A DNA stretch of 56,457 nt from Caldivirga sp. MU80 (GCF_001663375.1 NZ_LCTF01000012.1:1-56457); one strand, 5' to 3'. Counted from the first letter of the stretch, positions 1 to 9,468 are shown. A program made the numbers and translations. The notes: a model not told the origin generated them from the sequence alone.

Positions 1-145
1 TTACCCTGGGTTTCCGAGACCCGCAGTGGCAAGGAACCCCTGGCGACAGGGCGGGAGCTGCTGCGGTGAGGGGGCCCAGGGAGACCGTCGAGAAGGAGAC
101 GGTGGAGGTTTAACACCTACCGCCTCCAGAGAGACGGCTCTTCCT
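1..145 (-). repeat. Dispersed repeat copy 1 (inverted relative to 18865-19000)
   Basis: This stretch, read on the minus strand, matches 18865-19000 on the plus strand over about 135-140 bp with only scattered differences and small indels. Both copies contain the block CTCGACGGTCTCCCTGGGCC followed by CCCTCACCGCAG, and both end in AACCCAGGGT. It has short self-complementary parts and no convincing reading frame. The window edge may cut it. It could be a non-autonomous mobile element or a structured RNA; I do not recognise the family. Confidence 0.7.
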
Positions 146-171
146 AACCAGCTATTTGTGAATTAGAATCT

Positions 172-717
172 TCATGAGACTGGTAGTTCCATAATCCTCT
201 TGACGTAGTCGCCCTGCCCCCTAACCCTAATCAATGTGGCGTTTCGGCAGTTCTCAAATGGCCCCATAATGGGTGAGTATACATTTATTGAGCCACCTAT
301 GCATGGGTTAATTCCTAGTTTGCGCGTTAAGTAGCTGAAAGCCATCATGTATGGTCTAGATAACCTAACGATGAGTAGGTTGAACCTTGAGTTGATGAAT
401 GAGTTAAGGCCCCCATTACCCCTCCTGCTCTTGACCCAGCCATCAACAACGGTGGTGTAGTTCTTGACGGTTATCTTGGCTTCATAGGGTAGTATCGGTT
501 GATCACCGCGTATTAGGCCATACCTGGCCGATAGTATGAATACTGATTCAGGTTTAAGTCTCAGGTGTTGAATTGTCTTAACGAATTCAAGCCCAGTGTA
601 CATCATGAATGCTGGTAGTGATGGTAGGGTTGAGGTGTAGTAATCCTCGTTGTCAAGGTCGAAGCCTGGTGGGTTATCTGGTCTAATGCGTTTACGTGCA
701 CTGCAATGTATAAGCAA
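172..717 (-). CDS. DUF6884-like protein
   Basis: A 181-residue protein. The N-terminal LIHCSARKR and the mid-protein FILSARYGLI followed by ILPYEAKI resemble the conserved CSKRK, ILSAKYGL and PYD motifs of DUF6884, a family distantly related to the peroxide-stress YaaA group. No signal peptide or membrane segment is seen. It is followed upstream, on the same strand, by the ornithine cyclodeaminase-family gene with a gap of 27 bp, so the two may be cotranscribed. The biochemical role is unknown. The family call rests on motif resemblance only. Confidence 0.6.
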   Translation of the reverse strand: MLIHCSARKRIRPDNPPGFDLDNEDYYTSTLPSLPAFMMYTGLEFVKTIQHLRLKPESVFILSARYGLIRGDQPILPYEAKITVKNYTTVVDGWVKSRRGNGGLNSFINSRFNLLIVRLSRPYMMAFSYLTRKLGINPCIGGSINVYSPIMGPFENCRNATLIRVRGQGDYVKRIMELPVS

Positions 718-744
718 GCCAATGTTAAACCCAGCTATGTTAAA

Positions 745-1662
745 TCACCTGCCTGCACCACTGATGTACCTTGTGTATATGTGGTGGGCGGCGGCCACGT
801 CAAGTATTGGGAAGCCCACCGACTTATATATAGTGTAGCCATTACCCACGGTGCACCTAACCTCGCCGGCAAGGGCCTCTGATAGGTCTATTAACCTTAG
901 GTTCGATAGGTCTTCACCCGCCTCATTAAGCACCGCTTCCCTATTATCGGCTATTACGCAATCCGCACCTTCAAGCACCCCCCTATCAATTTCAACAACA
1001 GGCTTCGGCGCGCCAACAGATATTACGTGTTCCCCAGGCCTTGGTTTCACGTTGAGGACTGGGGTTGTTGACGTTGTGGCTATGATTATGGTCCCGCAGC
1101 GCTCAATAATCTCACTAACACCACTGGCCCTATGGCCATTAATCCCAAGCCCCCTCAGGTAGTTTAGGAACTCGCTAAGCCTCCTTTCACCCCTACTGAC
1201 AACGTAAGCCTCCTCCACCTTAAACACCCGTGAAAACACTAGCGCATGGTACCTTGCCTGCTCCCCAGCCCCAATGAAGCCTAGCACCTTGGTTGAGGCA
1301 TTAGTAACCTTAACGCTTAAGGCTGATGCAGCCGCCGTCCGTAACCCAGTTAATGATCCACCATCAATTGTTACCAATGGTGAGCCATCATCGCCGTTAA
1401 ACAGGATTACTAGGCCATTTATAGTCTCAAGCCCCTTAGCGGCATTACCCGGGTATAGGTTAACCACCTTGACACCAACCCCCATCCCCTCAACGTAACC
1501 AATCATTAAACCCCACCAATTACCCTTAATACTGGTGCTGAACCTGGGGGGTGCGATGCCACCACCCTCATGCAGCTTAATTAAGGCTTTGCTCACCGAG
1601 TCAATTAATCCCTCATAGTCCACTATTGATAGTACCTGCTCCTTTGCCAGGTGTTGCAGCAT
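745..1662 (-). CDS. Ornithine cyclodeaminase / mu-crystallin family protein (possible archaeal alanine dehydrogenase)
   Basis: A 305-residue NAD(P)-dependent enzyme of the ornithine cyclodeaminase/mu-crystallin family. The dinucleotide-binding motif GFIGAGEQARYHA lies near residues 128-140, and the family signature GSLTGLRTAAASALS just before it. Further on, the block around SVGAPKPVVEID and the ADNREAVLNEAGED segment are typical. Members in archaea include alanine dehydrogenase, ornithine cyclodeaminase and proline or ketimine reductases; the sequence alone does not separate them. The length agrees with the family (about 310-330). Confidence 0.85.
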   Translation of the reverse strand: MLQHLAKEQVLSIVDYEGLIDSVSKALIKLHEGGGIAPPRFSTSIKGNWWGLMIGYVEGMGVGVKVVNLYPGNAAKGLETINGLVILFNGDDGSPLVTIDGGSLTGLRTAAASALSVKVTNASTKVLGFIGAGEQARYHALVFSRVFKVEEAYVVSRGERRLSEFLNYLRGLGINGHRASGVSEIIERCGTIIIATTSTTPVLNVKPRPGEHVISVGAPKPVVEIDRGVLEGADCVIADNREAVLNEAGEDLSNLRLIDLSEALAGEVRCTVGNGYTIYKSVGFPILDVAAAHHIYTRYISGAGR

Positions 1663-1707
1663 TAATATTTCCCATCTACCTTTAGGGTTATTAATTATTA
1701 TTTTACG

Positions 1708-2349
1708 CTACACGATTATTATATCCACTGAGTCATCTCCCCCCTTACTTCTTGATGTTAAAGCCCTAATCCCTAATCCAGGGGTCTTTATTATGCGGTT
1801 ATCGGTTATTCCACTAATCTTAATCCCCATCCTACTGAGTATTGCTTTGGTCTCCTCGGGGCTTAGGTTAATCTTAATCTTATTAGCCTCGGGTATGTTA
1901 CCCACGGCGTTCACGATGTCGCCGTACCCATTAATGTTGCTAATGGCTAGGGGGAGGCTGATGACTAGTAGGACTGGGTAGTAGAGGGATATTGATATGT
2001 AATCTCTGATTAAACCCACATGCTCCTCTGGTTTCTGAAAGAACATCTCGAAGTTATCTATGACGTACCCCATGACCACCCTGCCACTGGAGCAGGATAG
2101 GTCAACATCGCCGTTAACGTGCCTAAGTGACCTAATGACCACCCTACCGCTACTTAATCCAGCACTAGCCTTCCTCACAATTAGGGTTTTCCCTGATCCG
2201 TAATCACCCATAAGCATGTAGAGGCCAGGTTTGCCAGACTTGAATATTGAAATAACCCTCCTGTAGGCGTGTACGGCGCTTTCACCAAGCAGCTCAATCC
2301 TCCTAACCTCATCACAGCTTAGGTCCTCTGAGTAAGGCTTATACATCAT
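1708..2349 (-). CDS. P-loop ATPase (AAA+/Orc1-Cdc6-like fold)
   Basis: A Walker A motif, GDYGSGKT, follows the segment GKPGLYMLM about 45 residues after the proposed start, and a hydrophobic strand with acidic end (VVMGYVIDNFE) could be Walker B. The layout is that of small archaeal AAA+ ATPases, but no winged-helix domain is obvious. The open frame begins at 2418, yet the first 23 residues look non-coding; I prefer the ATG at 2349, before YKPYSEDLS. A TnpB-family relic lies just upstream at 2427-2578. Substrate and partners are unknown. Confidence 0.6.
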   Translation of the reverse strand: MMYKPYSEDLSCDEVRRIELLGESAVHAYRRVISIFKSGKPGLYMLMGDYGSGKTLIVRKASAGLSSGRVVIRSLRHVNGDVDLSCSSGRVVMGYVIDNFEMFFQKPEEHVGLIRDYISISLYYPVLLVISLPLAISNINGYGDIVNAVGNIPEANKIKINLSPEETKAILSRMGIKISGITDNRIIKTPGLGIRALTSRSKGGDDSVDIIIV

Positions 2350-2426
2350 TAATGATACGTTTAATGTAATATAAGAGTGTATCGTATAGAATAAAAGCTG
2401 GTGGTGACAAAATGCCAAGTCTTGCT

Positions 2427-2578
2427 ATTCATGGCGGGGTCGCTCCACTACGTGGGGTCTCGCGGAGATGGGTTTATAAAACCCAGCCTTACTAAGTATT
2501 CAATAACCCCGCAATAGGCGGGGTAACTACCGAGACCCCAGAGTGAAACCCCACCCTTAAAGGCGGGGAGGGGGTCAT
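2427..2578 (+). mobile_element. Miniature TnpB-family relic A
   Basis: About 150 bp with a 5' module (TTCATGGCGGGGT, then a CCAC-ACGTGGGG stem and a TTTATAAAA stretch) and a 3' module (CCGAGACCCC, AACCCCACCCTTAAAGGCGG, then GGAGGGGGTCAT). The 3' module matches the right end of the full TnpB element at 23408-23460, and the 5' module matches relics at 31620-31685 (reverse strand) and 56384-56415. CCCCACC-CTTAAA-GGCGGGG can fold as a hairpin. No coding capacity. Probably a non-autonomous element or the right-end RNA scaffold left after TnpB loss. Confidence 0.7.
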
Positions 2579-2676
2579 AGCCAATAAGTACCCATTGTGG
2601 CTTATATTGAGTCTTAGATTCCCTCAATGCATTGCAGAAGAAATGTATTTTAAACAGGGTTAGCTAAGGTTTCTGC

Positions 2677-2919
2677 ATGGGTGAGGAGTTAAGTAACACA
2701 GTAGCGGGTGGTGTGGAGGAGCAGGAGACGAGGGAAACTGAGGAGGGTGGGTTGGAGGAGAGGAAGATATACATGTGCTTAAGTTGCGGTAGAACCTTCG
2801 GTAAAAGTGAACTTGAGATCTTCGGAAGGTCGACCGGTACTATAAGGTGCCCCTACTGCGGCTACAACATCATTATTAAGGTGAGGGTTTTCAAGGGAAG
2901 TTCAATAACGGCTGTTTAG
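2677..2919 (+). CDS. rpoP: DNA-directed RNA polymerase subunit P (Rpb12 homologue)
   Basis: An 80-residue protein whose C-terminal half carries the zinc-binding pattern CxSC...CPYCGY ([10 protein letters not shown] and [14 protein letters not shown]), the hallmark of archaeal RpoP, a small subunit of RNA polymerase that bridges the large subunits near Rpo3/Rpo10. The core subunit is usually about 45-50 residues; here a preceding acidic, probably disordered stretch of about 30 residues is added. A TATA-like TTTTAAAC lies about 25-30 bp ahead of the ATG, consistent with a leaderless mRNA. Confidence 0.85.
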   Translation: MGEELSNTVAGGVEEQETRETEEGGLEERKIYMCLSCGRTFGKSELEIFGRSTGTIRCPYCGYNIIIKVRVFKGSSITAV

Positions 2920-3809
2920 AACCTGCATTTACTAACCATGGTACCTCTAACGCCAGCTTCAACACTGAACACGTACCCATCCGGCCCAGTGGTTTGCCTG
3001 CTCCTATCCGTGGCGGTGGTTATGAATAGCGTAGTTAATGAGCTACCTCCAAAGGTGCATGATGTAGTGTACTGGGCTGGAACCTCAACCTGCCCAGTGA
3101 CCTCACCGTCAACAGGGTTAACCCTAAGAACCTTACCACCACCGTACAGGGCAATCCACAGGTAACCCTCAGAGTCAATTGTCATACCGTCGGGCACGCC
3201 TGGGTAGCTGGATAGGTCAATATGCTTGATGACACCCTCCACAACGCCCTCCCTCCGATTATACCTAAGCACCGTAACCCTCCTAGTTGGGCTATCTATG
3301 TAGTACATTGATGAACCATCCTGGGACCACGCAATGCCGTTTGAAATAGTCACCGACCCCATTATTTTCCTTAAGCCAAAGCCGGGGTCTACTACGTATA
3401 CTGAGCCAGTGGGGTTCTTCTCATTCATGTCCATAGTCCCAGCAACCAGCCTACCCTCAGGGTCGCACTTACAGTCATTAAACCTGTTACTGGGTGGTTC
3501 ATTAACCGTGGCAAGCACCCTTAGCACTGATCCATTGTGAGGGTTAACGAGGAGTACCCTATCCTTAACAGTAACCACGAGGTTACCATCCTCATTCGGC
3601 ATTACGCAGCTTGGATATGGACCAATGTTAATGGTCCCCACATGGCCATCGATTAACCTGTACGAGTGAACTCTATCACCTAAAATGTCAACCCAGTAAA
3701 GTGTGTTTGATTCAGGTAACCAAATGGGTCCCTCACCAAGCACGGACCTGGGTAAGTTACCCAGGACCATGGGCCTACTTGCCTGCACCATGAATGCCTT
3801 AACCCTCAC
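2916..3809 (-). CDS. SMP-30/gluconolactonase family protein
   Basis: A six-bladed beta-propeller of the SMP-30/regucalcin/gluconolactonase family, 297 residues. Diagnostic stretches are [21 protein letters not shown] near the N-terminus (metal-binding Glu in GEGP), [20 protein letters not shown] in the middle, [19 protein letters not shown], and [20 protein letters not shown] (metal-binding Asp). These enzymes hydrolyse aldonolactones; in thermoacidophilic crenarchaea that fits the branched Entner-Doudoroff sugar pathway. The real start may be one of the internal methionines (for example before VQASRP). It converges with rpoP, the two ends overlapping by 4 bp. Confidence 0.85.
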   Translation of the reverse strand: MRVKAFMVQASRPMVLGNLPRSVLGEGPIWLPESNTLYWVDILGDRVHSYRLIDGHVGTINIGPYPSCVMPNEDGNLVVTVKDRVLLVNPHNGSVLRVLATVNEPPSNRFNDCKCDPEGRLVAGTMDMNEKNPTGSVYVVDPGFGLRKIMGSVTISNGIAWSQDGSSMYYIDSPTRRVTVLRYNRREGVVEGVIKHIDLSSYPGVPDGMTIDSEGYLWIALYGGGKVLRVNPVDGEVTGQVEVPAQYTTSCTFGGSSLTTLFITTATDRSRQTTGPDGYVFSVEAGVRGTMVSKCRF

Positions 3810-3844
3810 CGCTAATTAAGCATTCCCTGGGTGCTTCAATAGGT

Positions 3845-4576
3845 TTAAGTGTAGTTAATTATGTTAGCGTGGGTATACCTCCTGAACTCAAGTCCATAAT
3901 CCTTAAGGTACCTGTACGCCGACGTGGAAATACCAGTGGCCACTAAGATACCTCTCACACCTCTTCCGGGGTTCTTACCCTTAATGTACTCTACATACCT
4001 CTTGAGCTGGTGAACAGCCTCTGGAGATGCCTCACCCCTCTTAACCTCAACCACGACCAGGTTACCTAACTTATCCTCACCCAGTATATCGATGCTACCA
4101 ACCATAGTCTCGTACTCCCTGCTTAACACCTTGAAGCCGTCCTCCACGAGGCTGGGGTTAGCCATTATGGCGTCAACCACGTCCTTCTCAGTTCCAATGA
4201 CCTTAAAGTCCTCGGTTAGGCCGATCTCCATGGAGGAGACCATGTAAACCTTGTGGATGCGTATGGTCACGTATTCCCGTGGACTATACCTAATACTCCT
4301 TAGGACGAGCACATCACCATCAACTGATACGAAGAGTTGTGAACCAGGTGGGTTCCATATGACTGGCTTCTCCCTATAACCCTCATGAACCATGAGCACC
4401 CCATCGGGCTTAGTTATTATTAACCTGGGCATTAGCCTTAATTGGGCAGCTGCCCTACCACTGTAGGTTGCCTCAACCTGCCCATAAATGACAATAACCC
4501 TACTTGACTTATACCTACTTATGAACTGTGCTGCTTCCTTAACCGTAGGGTTAAGTAGGTGATCAAGCATTAACAA
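3845..4576 (-). CDS. nucS: Endonuclease NucS (EndoMS), mismatch-specific
   Basis: 243 residues, the usual NucS length. The N-terminal half is the DNA-binding/dimerisation domain; the C-terminal RecB-like nuclease domain shows GSIDILGEDKLGNLVVVEVK with the catalytic Asp (about residue 162) and the E-x-K pair (about 177-179). NucS cuts both strands at mismatches and at branched DNA and replaces MutS-MutL in many archaea; it normally binds PCNA by its C-terminus. It lies 42 bp downstream of nadM on the same strand. Confidence 0.93.
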   Translation of the reverse strand: MLMLDHLLNPTVKEAAQFISRYKSSRVIVIYGQVEATYSGRAAAQLRLMPRLIITKPDGVLMVHEGYREKPVIWNPPGSQLFVSVDGDVLVLRSIRYSPREYVTIRIHKVYMVSSMEIGLTEDFKVIGTEKDVVDAIMANPSLVEDGFKVLSREYETMVGSIDILGEDKLGNLVVVEVKRGEASPEAVHQLKRYVEYIKGKNPGRGVRGILVATGISTSAYRYLKDYGLEFRRYTHANIINYT

Positions 4577-4618
4577 TATGTGTTCACTGGGTCTTTTAAC
4601 CCATACCCTTAATTACGG

Positions 4619-5155
4619 TTAGGGATTACCCTTTAGAACACCTTCAATAATCGCCAATTTCCTAACCCTCTCAACGCCGTTTACACGACTAATGAAGTCC
4701 CTTACTGGTTCAGGTACTAGTGTTACCCAGTCATCCTTGCCCAGGGCCATGAGCATCCTTATGTTGGATCCACTTAACCTATCCTTATTAAACAGTGGTG
4801 TATTGAACACGGGTATCTTCCAGTAGGAGAGGGCAATCCTAGTGAACTCATCGTTGCTATATATTAGGTCGAAGCTTGGGCAGTAATTCCTAACGTAGGA
4901 GAACCATATTGACGCCAACCCACCAGTGTCAGGTATTGTGCATACACTGAACTTGATACCCATCCCCTCGAGAACCTCAGTTAACATTTCAATTCTCTCA
5001 CCGGCTGTGAACGGGTTCTTAAAGGTAAATGACTGGTTTGAGGAACCTATACCCACTATTAACCTATCCACGTTATCCTGCCTACTTATCCACTCCATTG
5101 CGCTTAAATGCCCCAGGTGAACCGGTTGAAACCTACCTATGAATAGTGGCTTCAC
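4619..5155 (-). CDS. nadM: Nicotinamide-nucleotide adenylyltransferase, archaeal type
   Basis: 178 residues. The nucleotidyltransferase signature GRFQPVHLGH is at residues 7-16, and the second motif (SGSNIRML, equivalent to ISSTxIR) near residue 129. NadM joins nicotinamide or nicotinate mononucleotide to ATP to make NAD(+). Archaeal NadM is typically 165-190 residues, in agreement. No membrane or export signals. The next 150 bp upstream carry no gene. Confidence 0.93.
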   Translation of the reverse strand: MKPLFIGRFQPVHLGHLSAMEWISRQDNVDRLIVGIGSSNQSFTFKNPFTAGERIEMLTEVLEGMGIKFSVCTIPDTGGLASIWFSYVRNYCPSFDLIYSNDEFTRIALSYWKIPVFNTPLFNKDRLSGSNIRMLMALGKDDWVTLVPEPVRDFISRVNGVERVRKLAIIEGVLKGNP

Positions 5156-5303
5156 CTATGGGTCAGCGCCATTTTACTGAGGTGTTTTTGTGCATTATGG
5201 TTCATTCAGCCAGTTTCATGGATCACCCGTTGGAATACGCATAGTAACTTCGCTAAGCTATTATGGGTTGTAAGTAAGAAAGAATTTACGCATTTTTAAG
5301 GCT

Positions 5304-5672
5304 TCAGCCGCAGTAGGCCACATTAGGCGGAGGCAGATACTCATCCTCCTTCGCTGCAGCCTCCTTAATTCTACTAAGTCTATTAGGCTTAAGTAATTCA
5401 CTGAAAACCTCAGGCCCGGTACTCTTCAACTGTACAATAACTTCAAATAGCTCCCTCTTAAAGACTACGGGTGTCTCCTCAATGAAACCCCTGGCGTCGA
5501 TTCTAGCCCTTGGAAACTCCTTAAGAATCCTTTGAGCTATTTCATCAGGTACAGTTAGCTCAATAACCTTCAAGTAACCTCCATATAGGTCCTTAACCTC
5601 ATTCTCTACGGGGGTTCCCCTGATTCTCTCAATCCTTGACTTATCTAGGATTACGGCTATCTTATAGGGCAT
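5304..5672 (-). CDS. Conserved small protein encoded after sat, unknown function
   Basis: About 122 residues from the ATG at 5672; a GTG three codons earlier overlaps the sat stop codon, but a strong ribosome-binding site GGAGGTGA sits 7 bases before the ATG, so I choose the ATG. It is acidic/basic mixed, with no transmembrane segment. The only cysteine is next to the C-terminus, in a tail ending VAYCG, after a proline run. Being last in the apr-sat operon, it is likely to act in sulfate activation or handling of the product. A C-terminal cysteine recalls sulfur carriers, but the rest does not resemble DsrC/TusE, so I assign no function. Confidence 0.75.
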   Translation of the reverse strand: MPYKIAVILDKSRIERIRGTPVENEVKDLYGGYLKVIELTVPDEIAQRILKEFPRARIDARGFIEETPVVFKRELFEVIVQLKSTGPEVFSELLKPNRLSRIKEAAAKEDEYLPPPNVAYCG

Positions 5673-5677
5673 GTGGG

Positions 5678-7054
5678 TCACCTCCTACTGCTCACCTCCA
5701 TTGGCTTCAAATCAACCTCAAGCTCCCTTTCCTTTAACTCAAGATACCTCCTGTTCACGAAGGGATAATTATACACACGCCACCACTTAACAATAACCCT
5801 GTAAACCTCAGGCCTGAATATTATGGGTGGTGGCTCAATACCCTCTGCGATAAGGCCTCTGATGAAGCTTCCACTAAACCTCTGCGCCACATCAGCGTGA
5901 CCGCAGGTATCGCTGTAGGCTATCTCCCCGCACTTGGGGCAGTACCAAAACTCCTTGATGTTAACGGGCCTTATCTTAAGGCCCTTATCAAGGTCGTAGG
6001 GTGGGGCTGGTAATCCAAAGCTTGGTATACCCCTCTCCCAGAGTATCTGTGTTGAGTATGGGTCGTAGTAGTCACCAACGGCTGCATGATCCCTACCGAA
6101 CATGTGGTGAGTGCAACCCATATTCTGCCTAACTATGCCGTGTAGGAGTGACTCAAGCGGGTTACCATACCTCATGTCCCACAGCGTCATGGTGACCATA
6201 TGCCTCTTGGGGCTTATGTAGCCGTACTTGCTAACGGCCTCATGCCCCTCTAATATGGCCTCATCAACGAAGTCACCAAGTCTCTTTGCGCCAATTATTG
6301 CGTTGACCAGTATGCCGTGGCATGGCTCAATGTCACCCATGAAGGCGGCGTTTTTCATTAGGTGTTCGTGGCCAGTGTGGGGGACATTCCTTGTTTGGTG
6401 CGCTATAACAGTCCTCCAACCCCTCCTCTGGATCTCCTCACGGGACTTAGCTGGTGGGTACCAGAACCTGTTGTATGGATCCTTGAATATGGGTTCATTT
6501 ATTACGTGGACTTTACCGGCCAGTGCAACCCCACCCATACTCCTGTATATTAACCAGCCTGGATGCTTCTCATCAAACCTCCTCCTAACGACCTCAGGGT
6601 TTTTCTCAGGTGTGCCAAAGGTCCTATCTGCAATATCCCTAGGGTCAAACCTCCACACCTCCTCAATGTCGAGTATTGCAAAGGGCTGTCCCTTAAGCCT
6701 AAGCAGTAGCCTATCACCCTCCTTGACGTTAAGCTTCCTTAACTCATCCTCAGTTACGTCGAATATTATTGGGAATGGGAATAACCAGCCGCTGAGCAGT
6801 CTCCTCTCCTTAAGGACGCTTTCAGTCTCATTCCTAGTCATGAACCCCTCAAGTGGGCTGAAGAAGCCGTAGGCTATTGACATCACCTCCCTGTAAACGT
6901 TCCTAATGGGACTGCCATCGATAGCGCTCCTAGTTGGCCTTATATCAAACCCCACGGCCCCAGCGGCCATGTTCACAGCCTTATCAGTGTCCCTGATGAC
7001 TAAGTCAACGAGTTTGCCTCCATGCGGGGGTGGGGTCTGTATCTTCAGGCTCAT
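5678..7054 (-). CDS. sat: Sulfate adenylyltransferase (ATP sulfurylase)
   Basis: About 458 residues, dissimilatory homo-oligomeric ATP sulfurylase. It makes APS from sulfate and ATP. The active-site motif HQTRNVPHTGHEH (around residues 216-228) matches the family QxRNPxHxxHE, and FGRDHAAVGDYYDPY contains the GRDHAG-like loop. A zinc knuckle with CPKCG then CGH (about 370-384) is typical of the archaeal and bacterial dissimilatory form. Frame opens at a GTG (7063), but the ATG at 7054 follows GAGGTGG at good spacing. The gap from aprA is about 10 bp. Confidence 0.96.
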   Translation of the reverse strand: MSLKIQTPPPHGGKLVDLVIRDTDKAVNMAAGAVGFDIRPTRSAIDGSPIRNVYREVMSIAYGFFSPLEGFMTRNETESVLKERRLLSGWLFPFPIIFDVTEDELRKLNVKEGDRLLLRLKGQPFAILDIEEVWRFDPRDIADRTFGTPEKNPEVVRRRFDEKHPGWLIYRSMGGVALAGKVHVINEPIFKDPYNRFWYPPAKSREEIQRRGWRTVIAHQTRNVPHTGHEHLMKNAAFMGDIEPCHGILVNAIIGAKRLGDFVDEAILEGHEAVSKYGYISPKRHMVTMTLWDMRYGNPLESLLHGIVRQNMGCTHHMFGRDHAAVGDYYDPYSTQILWERGIPSFGLPAPPYDLDKGLKIRPVNIKEFWYCPKCGEIAYSDTCGHADVAQRFSGSFIRGLIAEGIEPPPIIFRPEVYRVIVKWWRVYNYPFVNRRYLELKERELEVDLKPMEVSSRR

Positions 7055-7064
7055 GCACACCACC

Positions 7065-8975
7065 TCATGGGAACTCTATAATGTGAACAACAGGCACTTT
7101 CCACAACTCCCACCTTCCAGTTTCGGCATCATACTTGGAGTTGACGAAGACGTGCCAGTTATCATCGTCCAGTGCAGGGTAGTCAGCCCTAACGTAGTAG
7201 CCAGGCCACCTTGTCTCCTTCCTGAACTGCATATGCCTAACCACAGCCTCTGCGGTCAGTATCCTATGCCAGAGCTCCCAAGTCCTCATTAATTCGTGCC
7301 AATCTTGGGCTACGGCGTACTTTATGAAGTCCTCCTTCAGGAATTGAATTAGTTCAAGGGCCCTATTAAGCATCCACTCGTTGGTGATGTACATTGTTGA
7401 CCAGCCACCGGCGTACTCATCCATGATCTTCTGGAGCCTAAATAAACCCTGCTTCCAATACATTTTACCTGGGTCAATTGGGTGCATGTAACCTGGACCA
7501 GTAACAACAGTGTTCTTACCCTTCTCCCAACGCTCCAGTGGTTCAATTAGCTTGGCTGTTAATGAATCAACCTGCTGCCTATCAACCTCAACCCTCTCGT
7601 CACTATGGTCCATTAGGTAAAGTACAGCAGCTTTAGCGGCTAACCTACCCTCTGTGAATGAACCACTGCTGAATTTATGCGGATTAGCACCACAGGCGTC
7701 GCCAGCGCAGAATAAGCCATCCAGAGTCGTCATCCTATTGTAACCCCAGTAGTACTGGTACCTCCTATCATTGGGTAACCCGTCAATAACCCTCGGCGAT
7801 AAATCCTCAGGCCCACTGGCCCAGGCACCGCACTCGGTTGCGTGCGAGCCCATGACGTATGGCTCGGTGGTTATGACTTCGTAAGGCCTCTCTGAGGGTT
7901 CATGGTTCTGCCCAGCCCATATGCCAACTTGGCTAATTGTCATGTCCAGGAAGTCCTCAAAGGCTACTGCCTCACTCTCAGTACCCTTCTTAACGGTTTC
8001 ATCAGTTCTCATTAGGCTTGGACCCCTGCCCGCCATCCACTCAAGGCGTTGGGCGTAGACCCTCAGGGTTGTTGGTGTTATCGGTAGGTCGACGTACTTA
8101 CCCTTACCACTGTAAAGCTTCCTTATCTCATCAAGGTGTGGCTTCCAGAAGTCCTGGCCATTGACATTGCTTATCCTCGTCTTCAGCAGTAATTGATACG
8201 CCCCAACTGGCCCGTATCCATCCTTAAACCTAGGCACAACGAACCTAGCCTCCATCATGGTCATGACTGCCCCTGCCTCAATCATCATACCGTATGATGA
8301 CGCTGATGACCATGGTGGATACCAGCTCCTACCCAACCCCTCACCCTGGGACCTGGGTCTATATATCTGCGAGCCACCACCAGCGGCCATTATAACCGCC
8401 TTAGCTCTAAAGACGTAGATTGCCCCATCATTAGCATTGAACCCTAGGGCACCGACAACCCTATTTGGGTTTGTTGGGCTTTTCAATAGGTGGGTTACCA
8501 TGACCCTATTGAGTATGTTCTCATCGCCAATGGCTTTCCTAGCGGCCTCAGCCACTATTGCCTTGTAGGACTCCCCATGAATCATGATCTGCCACTTGCC
8601 CTCCCTCACGTAACACCCAGTCTTTGGTTCAGGCCATATGGGTAATCCCCACTCATCGAATAGGTGCACCGTTGAATCAACATGCCTAGCGTAGTCATAG
8701 ACGAGGTCCTCTCTAACAACGCCCATTAGGTCACCTCTCACGTACTTAACGTAGTCCTCAACGGTGTTCTCCTTGCATCTAAGTCCTAGATACGTGTTTA
8801 TTGCCGATAACCCCATCGCCACAGCGCCACTCCTATTTATATTGGCCTTCTCGGCTAGTATTATTCTGCAGTTCCTACACCAGTACCTAGCCTCCCAAGC
8901 CGCACCTGTTCCTGCCATTCCTCCACCAATTATTAGGATGTCCGAATCTACGTACCTAACCCTAGTCTTTACCAT
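7065..8975 (-). CDS. aprA: Adenylylsulfate reductase, alpha (flavin) subunit
   Basis: 636 residues, the normal AprA length. The FAD-binding motif LIIGGGMAGTGAAWEA lies at residues 14-29; downstream are GLSAINTYLG, the substrate-proximal GCYVREGKWQIMIHGESYK and the flavin-contacting segment LDGLFCAGDACGANPHKFSSGSFTEGR. AprA with AprB reduces APS to sulfite and AMP in the cytoplasm. In an operon: 4 bp behind aprB, with a GGGGTGAG ribosome site overlapping the aprB stop, and about 10 bp ahead of sat. Confidence 0.96.
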   Translation of the reverse strand: MVKTRVRYVDSDILIIGGGMAGTGAAWEARYWCRNCRIILAEKANINRSGAVAMGLSAINTYLGLRCKENTVEDYVKYVRGDLMGVVREDLVYDYARHVDSTVHLFDEWGLPIWPEPKTGCYVREGKWQIMIHGESYKAIVAEAARKAIGDENILNRVMVTHLLKSPTNPNRVVGALGFNANDGAIYVFRAKAVIMAAGGGSQIYRPRSQGEGLGRSWYPPWSSASSYGMMIEAGAVMTMMEARFVVPRFKDGYGPVGAYQLLLKTRISNVNGQDFWKPHLDEIRKLYSGKGKYVDLPITPTTLRVYAQRLEWMAGRGPSLMRTDETVKKGTESEAVAFEDFLDMTISQVGIWAGQNHEPSERPYEVITTEPYVMGSHATECGAWASGPEDLSPRVIDGLPNDRRYQYYWGYNRMTTLDGLFCAGDACGANPHKFSSGSFTEGRLAAKAAVLYLMDHSDERVEVDRQQVDSLTAKLIEPLERWEKGKNTVVTGPGYMHPIDPGKMYWKQGLFRLQKIMDEYAGGWSTMYITNEWMLNRALELIQFLKEDFIKYAVAQDWHELMRTWELWHRILTAEAVVRHMQFRKETRWPGYYVRADYPALDDDNWHVFVNSKYDAETGRWELWKVPVVHIIEFP

Positions 8976-8979
8976 ATTC

Positions 8980-9468
8980 TCACCCCCTCACCTCAACCTT
9001 CACCATTTCAGGAACCTTGATTCTTGGAAGCTCAACACCCAGTTTATTACCGCCAAGCTTCTCATGCTCAAAGGATAAGTAAGGTGTCCTCAGCATATCC
9101 TTAGGCGGCTCCGGGGTTTCGTGAGGTGGCTTTATTGAGCCCCATGGCGTAGTCCTTATGGGGAATACGAAGTGCTTAACAGTACCGTTCCTGTACCTAA
9201 TTGTCCAGTAGACCCTGTTAGTCTCCTCATCCCTATAAACCTCAACAGCACCACCCAATGGTGTGAAATCGGCATAACCCCTAATCTGAACAGCTCCCTG
9301 CGGGCAGTGCTTAACGCAGTTGTAGCATTCCCAACAGGACTCAGGTTCAATATTAACGGCCTTCCTACCAAAGACTCCGGTCTTGGTGAACTGCATTATG
9401 TGGCTTGGGCATATGTTGACGCAGTCGCCGCACCCAGTACACCTGGCTGGTATCACGTACGATGGCAT
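8980..9468 (-). CDS. aprB: Adenylylsulfate reductase, beta (iron-sulfur) subunit
   Basis: 162 residues. Two [4Fe-4S] motifs are near the N-terminus: CTGCGDCVNICP and CWECYNCVKHCP; the asymmetric spacing is characteristic of AprB, which passes electrons from the membrane partner to the AprA flavin. The remainder has the AprB beta-sheet and the C-terminal tail that wraps AprA (TPYLSFEHEKLGG). Its ATG overlaps the stop of the upstream membrane gene by one base, which implies translational coupling. Confidence 0.95.
   Translation of the reverse strand: MPSYVIPARCTGCGDCVNICPSHIMQFTKTGVFGRKAVNIEPESCWECYNCVKHCPQGAVQIRGYADFTPLGGAVEVYRDEETNRVYWTIRYRNGTVKHFVFPIRTTPWGSIKPPHETPEPPKDMLRTPYLSFEHEKLGGNKLGVELPRIKVPEMVKVEVRG

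Noticed and set aside
1..145. Possible rRNA or tRNA fragment at the window start because of its GC-rich hairpins
   Set aside because: No conserved rRNA or tRNA signature is present and a near copy lies at 18865-19000, so a dispersed repeat fits better.
5304..5672. DsrC/TusE-like sulfur carrier
   Set aside because: Only the C-terminal Cys is shared; the conserved DsrC body and the CPTGC-type end are not there.
6228..6872. Long plus-strand frame opposite sat
   Set aside because: Shadow of the sat gene, with low-complexity Ser/Leu composition and no motifs.
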